Source of the DNA: Oerskovia sp042887685
Lineage (GTDB): Bacteria > Actinomycetota > Actinomycetes > Actinomycetales > Cellulomonadaceae
Assembly (NCBI RefSeq): GCF_042887685.1
Contig: NZ_JBHVOS010000021.1
Coordinates: forward strand, 1 to 64,000
DNA length: 64,000 nt
Reading direction: 5' to 3'
Shown here piece after piece: positions 59,013-64,000 of this stretch. The notes beneath the pieces are model-generated. The model did no database searches. It saw only the letters and a program-made list of their open reading frames with translations, and was not told where the DNA came from. Numbering within the stretch: the stretch's first letter is position 1; every line of letters starts with the position of its first letter. The translations under genes and the position numbers were made by a program.

Positions 59013-60433
59013 TCCGCCGGTCCCTCGCCTGGGCCGCGGGATCCGTCGCGGTCGCCGTGGTCCTGGTCGGGATCGGCCTCCTGGTACCCGAGTACACCGC
59101 GATCTCGGTCGCGGTCGCCGCGCTGGTCCTCGTCGTCGGGATGACGATCTACGAGCCGGCCGCCATGCCGATCCTCTCGATGCCCGCGATCGTGATCGTC
59201 CAGCGCGTCGGCGGGGACGCCGTCAACCTGTCGTTGAGCGACTTCGCGCTCTTCGGGGCGTTCTGGTTCGCGCTCTTCTTCACCCAGCGCCCCCTCTCGC
59301 GCCCCATGCGCTCGCTCCTGTGGCTCTCGGCGCTCTACCAGGTCGCCACGCTCTTCACGGTCATCGCCAACCCGTACACCGCGAACACCGTCGAGTGGTT
59401 CCACGCCTGGCTCTCGGTCGGCGGGGCCCTGCTCGTCGGGTGGGCCGTGGGGCGGGCAGGACGCGCACGGCTCGGTCTGACGCTGTTCATGATCCCGTGC
59501 CTGATCATCGCCGCCCTGACGTGCGTCACCTCCCTGCAGCAGCTCGCGGCCGGCGACACGGGACCGGTGTACCTCCAGATCCCGTTCCCGATGCACAAGA
59601 ACTTCGTCGGGTGCGTCCTCGGGAGCGCGGCCCTGCTCGCCTACGCCCGCCCCTGGTGGGTGGGGTGGCCGAAGACGTTCACCTACCCCGCGTTCTGGCT
59701 GTGCGGCCTCGCGGTCCTCGCGTCGCAGTCGCGCCAGGCGCTGATCGGGCTCGCGATCGGGGTCGTCCTCATCACCCTGCGCGCAGACCCCGACCGCAAG
59801 CGCTCCAAGCTCATCCTGCTCGCCGCGATCCCCGCGGTGTACTTCGTGTGGGCCGCCGTCCAGGAGCAGCTCGCGACCAACGACCAGTTCAACTCCGCCT
59901 ACCAGCGGCTCACCTGGTACGAGCAGGCCATCGACGTCTGGCAGCGCAGCCCGTGGGTCGGGGTCGGGCTGCGCTGGTGGGTCGCGAACCGCACCGAGTA
60001 CACCTTCCAGCCGCCCAACGCCGAGCTCGAGGTGCTCACGTCGGCGGGGATCGTCGGGCTCGTCGCGTTCATCGTCCTGTTCTTCGGCTCGCTCGTCGTG
60101 CTGTGGCGCCTCAACCCGCGCTTCGGGACGCTCGCGTTCTCGGTGCTCCTCATGCGTTTCATCCAGGGGCAGTTCGACCTCTTCTGGGTCTCGGTCCAGG
60201 TGTCCGTGCCGTTCCTCATCGTGGGGGTCTGCGTAGGTGCCGACGCGTACGCCGAGTCCCGGCGTGCCGCGCGCGAGGAGACCGGCGACACGCTGCCCGT
60301 CGACGACCTCCGGTCGGTCGAGGAGATGATCGACGCCACGGGGCCTTCGAAGCGCCTCGTGCTCACCCCCTCCGCGATCCCCGCCCCCCAGCCCGAGTCC
60401 ACGGGCCGCCACCGGAAGGACCCGATCACGTGA
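59009..60433 (+). CDS. O-antigen ligase/polymerase-like membrane protein
   Basis: A 474-residue protein with about ten to eleven membrane helices and a larger periplasm-side stretch. The second half holds the Wzy_C/O-antigen-ligase-type region: LASQSRQALIGLAIGVV, QRLTWYEQAIDVWQRSPWVG and GVGLRWWVANRTEYTFQPPNAE. Such proteins polymerise or transfer lipid-linked glycans outside the membrane. GTG 59009 overlaps the stop of the fusion transferase gene. A cytoplasmic C-tail of ~70 residues is disordered. Confidence 0.85.
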   Translation: MIRRSLAWAAGSVAVAVVLVGIGLLVPEYTAISVAVAALVLVVGMTIYEPAAMPILSMPAIVIVQRVGGDAVNLSLSDFALFGAFWFALFFTQRPLSRPMRSLLWLSALYQVATLFTVIANPYTANTVEWFHAWLSVGGALLVGWAVGRAGRARLGLTLFMIPCLIIAALTCVTSLQQLAAGDTGPVYLQIPFPMHKNFVGCVLGSAALLAYARPWWVGWPKTFTYPAFWLCGLAVLASQSRQALIGLAIGVVLITLRADPDRKRSKLILLAAIPAVYFVWAAVQEQLATNDQFNSAYQRLTWYEQAIDVWQRSPWVGVGLRWWVANRTEYTFQPPNAELEVLTSAGIVGLVAFIVLFFGSLVVLWRLNPRFGTLAFSVLLMRFIQGQFDLFWVSVQVSVPFLIVGVCVGADAYAESRRAAREETGDTLPVDDLRSVEEMIDATGPSKRLVLTPSAIPAPQPESTGRHRKDPIT

Positions 60434-61503
60434 GAGTGCTCCACGTCGTGCACTCCGACGCCTTCGCGGGCGTCGAACGGCACGTCGCACGCCTGGCACG
60501 CGCGCAGTCCGCGCACGGCGACCAGGTCGTCGTCGTCGGCGGCGACGTTCCCCGCATGAAGGCCACGGTCGACGACCCGACCGTGCGGGTCCTGCCCGCG
60601 GGCTCGCTCGCGCAGGTCGTGCGCACGGTCCGCGCGACGGCGACCGGCGCCGACGTCCTGCACGCGCACATGACGTCGGCCGAGATCGCCGCCTCGATCG
60701 CGGGCGCGACCGTCCGGGGCGTGCCGCCCGTGGTCGCGACGCGCCACTTCGCGCGGACCCGGGGCAGCGGACCGGCCGCCGGGCTGACCGCTGCCGTCGC
60801 CCGCCGTCCGGTGCGCGCGCAGATCTCGATCAGCCGGTACGTCGCCGACCACGTCGACGGCGACAGCGTCGTCGTCCACCCCGGGATCGACGACCGCCCC
60901 ACCGCTCGGGTCGCGGCCGACCGCGACCGGAGCGTCCTGCTCGTCCAGCGGCTCGAGCCCGAGAAGCGCACGGACCTGGGCGTGCTCGCCTTCGCCGCGT
61001 CCCGCCTGCACGACGACGGCTGGCAGCTCCTCGTCGCGGGCGACGGCTCGCAGCGTGCGGACCTCGAGGCGCTCGTCGCCCGCGAGGGTCTCGCGGGGCA
61101 CGTCCGGTTCCTCGGTGCGCGCTCCGACGTCGACGACCTCATGCAGCACGCGGCGGTCCTCCTGGCGCCCTGCCCGGTCGAGGGGCTCGGGCTCAGCGTC
61201 CTGGAGGCGATGGCGAACGCGCTGCCCGTCGTCGCCGCCGGGGCCGGTGGACACCTGGAGACGCTCGCGGGGCTCGACCCGCTCGCCCTCTACCCGTCGA
61301 CCGACGTCGACCGGGCGGGTGAGAACCTCGCGACCCTGGCCGGGTCCGCGTCCCGGCGCGACGCGTTCGGCGAGGCAGCGCGCACGGTCCAGCGCACGCA
61401 CTTCACCCCGCGCGCCCAGGTCGAGGCGACGGCTGCCGTGTACCGCGGCGTCGTCCGGCCGGGCCGCCCACCGCACGACGAGCATCGGAGCCCCGCGACG
61501 TGA
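60430..61503 (+). CDS. GT4-family glycosyltransferase
   Basis: A 357-residue GT-B enzyme. It opens VLHVVHSDAFAGVERHVARL with the GVE loop, continues with LHAHMTSAEIAASIAGA and has a C-terminal domain with LLVQRLEPEKRTDLGVLAFA and PCPVEGLGLSVLEAMANALP (EX7E motif). GTG 60430 overlaps the preceding stop (GTGA), so it is coupled to the polymerase-like gene; the next gene starts at GTG 61500 with the same overlap. Part of a five-gene coupled series from 56856. Confidence 0.9.
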   Translation: MRVLHVVHSDAFAGVERHVARLARAQSAHGDQVVVVGGDVPRMKATVDDPTVRVLPAGSLAQVVRTVRATATGADVLHAHMTSAEIAASIAGATVRGVPPVVATRHFARTRGSGPAAGLTAAVARRPVRAQISISRYVADHVDGDSVVVHPGIDDRPTARVAADRDRSVLLVQRLEPEKRTDLGVLAFAASRLHDDGWQLLVAGDGSQRADLEALVAREGLAGHVRFLGARSDVDDLMQHAAVLLAPCPVEGLGLSVLEAMANALPVVAAGAGGHLETLAGLDPLALYPSTDVDRAGENLATLAGSASRRDAFGEAARTVQRTHFTPRAQVEATAAVYRGVVRPGRPPHDEHRSPAT

Positions 61504-62672
61504 CCTCCCCGACCCCGCCCGCGGTGCACCAGCTCGTGGTCGTCTCGCTCGAGTCCTGGGACCTCGTGTGGCGCCGCAACCAGTACCTCGTGACGGAGCT
61601 CCTGCGGGCCGACCCGTCGCTCGTGGTGCTGTTCGTCGAGCCCGCCGCCGACCCTCTGCACGAGGTCCGCCGCGGCTTCCGGCCCCGGGCCGGGCACGGG
61701 CTCCGGCGCGCGGACCCGGTCGAGGGGGTCGGACCCGACCAGCTGTGGCTCTACCAGCCGACCAAGATCCTGCCGCGCCGCGTCGACCGCCGGGTCGACG
61801 CCCGCCTCGCGTCGCTCGTGCGCCGGGCCGCGCACCGGGTCGGGCTGAGGAGACCCGTGCTGTGGGTCAACGACCCCGCGGCCGCGACCCTGGTGCGAGA
61901 CACCGACTGGCCGTCGCTGTACGACGTGACCGACGACTGGCTCGCGGCCGACCGCCCGCCCGAGATCCGCCGTCGGCTCCTCGCGGACGAGGCGCTCCTG
62001 CTGCAGGCGTGCGAGGAGGTGACCGTGTGCTCGCCCCACCTCGCCGCGAGCAAGGGCGCCGAACGCCCCGTCACGCTCCTCACCAACGGCGTCGACGTCG
62101 ACCGCTACCGGCAGCCCACGGAGCGTCCTGCGGACCTGCCCGACGGACCCGTCGCCCTCTACCTGGGCACCGTCCACCGTGACCGCTTCGACCTCGACCT
62201 GGTCGCCCGGACCGCCACGACCACGGCCGGGGCCGGGACGGTCGTGGTCGTCGGGCCCGTGCTCGACCTGACGAGCCAGGAGTACGACCACCTCACCGGG
62301 GCCGGCGTGCGGCTCCTCGGCGCACGCCCCTGGACCGAGGTGCCCGCCTACCTCCAGCACGCGACCGCGCTCCTCGTCCCCCACCTGGTCGACGACTTCA
62401 CGGACAGCCTCGACCCGCTCAAGCTCTACGAGTACCGGGCCGTGGGACGACCGGTCGTCGCCACCCCGGTCGCGGGCTTCCGCGACGCCGACGACCCACG
62501 GGTCACGGTCGCCGGGCCCGCGGACTACCCGCAGGCCGTGCGCACCGCGCTCACCGCGCCGGCAGCGACCGACACCCACCTGGACGACGACATCCCCACG
62601 TGGGACGCCCAGGGCCGGGCCATGCGCGACGTCATCGAGCGGGCCCGGCGGCTCGCCGCCACACCTCGCTGA
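61500..62672 (+). CDS. GT4-like glycosyltransferase (TuaH-type)
   Basis: A 390-residue protein with the N-terminal half VVVSLESWDLVWRRNQYLVT and YDVTDDWLAADRPPEI, typical of transferases that resemble TuaH. The C-terminal half has VALYLGTVHRDRFDLDLVAR and LVPHLVDDFTDSLDPLKLYE with the conserved late Glu, then YRAVGRPVVATPVAGF. It is last in the coupled group and overlaps the convergent gene by 41 bp. Its substrate is unknown. Confidence 0.85.
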   Translation: MTSPTPPAVHQLVVVSLESWDLVWRRNQYLVTELLRADPSLVVLFVEPAADPLHEVRRGFRPRAGHGLRRADPVEGVGPDQLWLYQPTKILPRRVDRRVDARLASLVRRAAHRVGLRRPVLWVNDPAAATLVRDTDWPSLYDVTDDWLAADRPPEIRRRLLADEALLLQACEEVTVCSPHLAASKGAERPVTLLTNGVDVDRYRQPTERPADLPDGPVALYLGTVHRDRFDLDLVARTATTTAGAGTVVVVGPVLDLTSQEYDHLTGAGVRLLGARPWTEVPAYLQHATALLVPHLVDDFTDSLDPLKLYEYRAVGRPVVATPVAGFRDADDPRVTVAGPADYPQAVRTALTAPAATDTHLDDDIPTWDAQGRAMRDVIERARRLAATPR

Positions 62673-63960
62673 CGACCTCCGCGGTGCGCGTCGCCGCGAA
62701 CCGGTCCTGCGCGACGTCCGCGGCGCGACGGGCCCTGTCCGCCGCGGCCCCCGGGTCGGCGAGCACGGCCGAGATCCCCCGGGCCAACGACCCGACGTCC
62801 CCCGGCTCGACGAGCTCGCCCAGCGGTGCGGGATCGCCCGCGGTCCCTGCGAGGATCTCCTCGACACCCCCTGCGCGCGTCGCGACGACCGGGACCTCGC
62901 GGACCATCGCCTCGACCACGACCTGACCGAACGGTTCAGGGACCGGGGAGGCGTGCACGCACACGTCGAACCCGTCGAGCTCGGCCGACGGGTCCTCGAC
63001 GAAGCCCGCCCACACGATGTGCTCGGCCACGCCGAGCCGTGCCGCCTCGGCCCGGACCTGCTCCGCGTAGTCCGCCGCGCCGAAGCTGGGCTCGCCCACG
63101 ACGCGGAAGGTCGCGTCCGGGTGCTCGTCGAGCACCAGCCGCGCAGCACGCACGAGCTCGAGCTGCCCCTTCGTCGGGCCGACCCTCCCGACCATGCCCA
63201 CGACCGGCGGACGACCGGCCCCACGCGTCGGACGTCCAACCCGGCGCACCTGCTCCGCCGCGAAGCCCGGGTACGCCACGGTCGTGGGACCGGGGAGCGT
63301 CGACGCCGTGGCGCGGGAGTTCACGACGACCTCCGCGGGGAACCGCGTCGAGGCCCACCGGAAGAGGCGCGCGACCCGCGCCGGGAGATAGTCGTCGGCG
63401 ATCCGGTCGTGGACGTGCCAGACGAGCGCGGCCCGTGCGACCCTCGCGGGCACCACGCCGAGCACGTCGGCCTTGAGGGACGTCGTGTGGACGACGTCCG
63501 GTCCCAGCGCACGGACCCGGCGGGACAGCGCCCACGTGAACGGCACGAGACGCGCGAGCGAGACGAGCTGGGCGAGCCCCGCCCGCCCGACCGCGCCCCG
63601 CGACGTGGTCGCCGTCGCCGGATCGAGGGGCAGGACCTCGACGACCGCCCCCGTGGCGCGTAGCCGAGCGACCAGCGGGCCGTCGGAGAACAGCAGCACG
63701 CGCACGTCCACGTCCGGGCCCAGCACCTCGAGGAGCCGGACCAGGGCGAGCTCGGCACCGCCGAGCTCGCCGGTGTGGTCGAGGACGAGGACGCGCACCG
63801 GCCGACCGGGCTGTGATCCCCGCGTGCGTGCGGCCGTCACCAACGGAACGGCAGCCTGCGCCCTGCGCTGCTCCCGCCCTGTTCCGACTCGTCGTTCTTG
63901 CGGGCCGGGCCCGTCCGGGGACGCGCCTCGCCCTGCCCTCCGGTCGTGATCTTCCCCCAC
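62632..63960 (-). CDS. GT4-family glycosyltransferase, start uncertain
   Basis: A GT-B enzyme whose domain starts at VRVLVLDHTGELGGAELALV (GGAE loop). The C-terminal half has VVGMVGRVGPTKGQLELVRA and EPFGQVVVEAMVREVPVVAT. The longest frame gives 442 residues from GTG 63960, but the first ~50 are disordered, Arg/Gly-rich and have no Shine-Dalgarno; GTG 63840 is an equally good start and would give ~402 residues. The 3' end overlaps the convergent transferase. Nothing else is seen in 63961-64000. Confidence 0.82.
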   Translation of the reverse strand: MGEDHDRRAGRGASPDGPGPQERRVGTGREQRRAQAAVPLVTAARTRGSQPGRPVRVLVLDHTGELGGAELALVRLLEVLGPDVDVRVLLFSDGPLVARLRATGAVVEVLPLDPATATTSRGAVGRAGLAQLVSLARLVPFTWALSRRVRALGPDVVHTTSLKADVLGVVPARVARAALVWHVHDRIADDYLPARVARLFRWASTRFPAEVVVNSRATASTLPGPTTVAYPGFAAEQVRRVGRPTRGAGRPPVVGMVGRVGPTKGQLELVRAARLVLDEHPDATFRVVGEPSFGAADYAEQVRAEAARLGVAEHIVWAGFVEDPSAELDGFDVCVHASPVPEPFGQVVVEAMVREVPVVATRAGGVEEILAGTAGDPAPLGELVEPGDVGSLARGISAVLADPGAAADRARRAADVAQDRFAATRTAEVVSEVWRRAAGPAR

Positions 63961-64000
63961 TCCGGCGACAGCAACGGTCCTTGTCGGCCGCCGCCGTCCC

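Overview
The window looks like chromosomal DNA from a high-GC Actinomycetota. The cell-wall, glycan and alpha-amylase gene content points to the Micrococcales, possibly a Cellulosimicrobium/Oerskovia/Cellulomonas-type organism; that placement is inference from gene content, base composition and gene order, not from a marker search. The first ~100 bases are an almost pure G/C run typical of a contig edge.

Layout. 0.1-4 kb: an IS30-type transposase remnant, small accessory genes (a DUF6882-like protein, a ClgR-like XRE regulator, a VOC protein, an MpaB-like oxygenase) and a class-I-shaped tRNA with a TAA anticodon. 4-11.2 kb: a conserved housekeeping block on the minus strand: type II NADH dehydrogenase, Ppx/GppA, DUF501, FtsB/DivIC-like, enolase and MazG. 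11.2-19 kb: a secreted GH13 alpha-amylase with starch-binding modules, then a five-gene Opp/Dpp-type ABC importer whose genes mostly overlap by 4 bp. 19.4-25.1 kb: a membrane protein, an acyltransferase-3 protein and mfd. 25.1-29.6 kb: an AT-richer Rhs/YD-repeat polymorphic-toxin island that is scrambled and carries in-frame stops, yet keeps an open C-terminal toxin module and a probable immunity gene; two ~165-bp direct repeats with conserved stem-loops bound it. 29.7-64 kb: a large surface-polysaccharide locus.

The polysaccharide locus holds nine glycosyltransferase genes (one a GT4-GT2 fusion), a Wzm/Wzt ABC exporter, an O-antigen-ligase/polymerase-like protein, four CelD/BcsL-type acetyltransferase paralogues, a NodB-type deacetylase, a PAP2 phosphatase, a membrane-anchored clan-A glycoside hydrolase, a giant secreted LamG-repeat protein, and an odd nucleotidyltransferase-like plus kinase-like pair. 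No initiating sugar-phosphate transferase and no nucleotide-sugar synthesis genes are visible, so the locus probably continues beyond the window or depends on genes elsewhere.

The least conventional signal is a set of short words repeated at about two helical turns. One 13-bp word (CGCCGAGGGTGAC) forms a 22-bp-period intergenic array behind mazG, where it also encodes the end of MazG and its stop codon. About 4 kb away the same word recurs with an exactly 21-bp, in-frame period as the N-terminal extension of an ABC ATPase. Other gene ends (PAP2/GT4, acyltransferase/mfd, kinase-like gene) show unrelated words that also contain the stop codon and recur 19-29 bp apart. Together with the duplicated structured element around the Rhs island, these are the best candidates for something undescribed.
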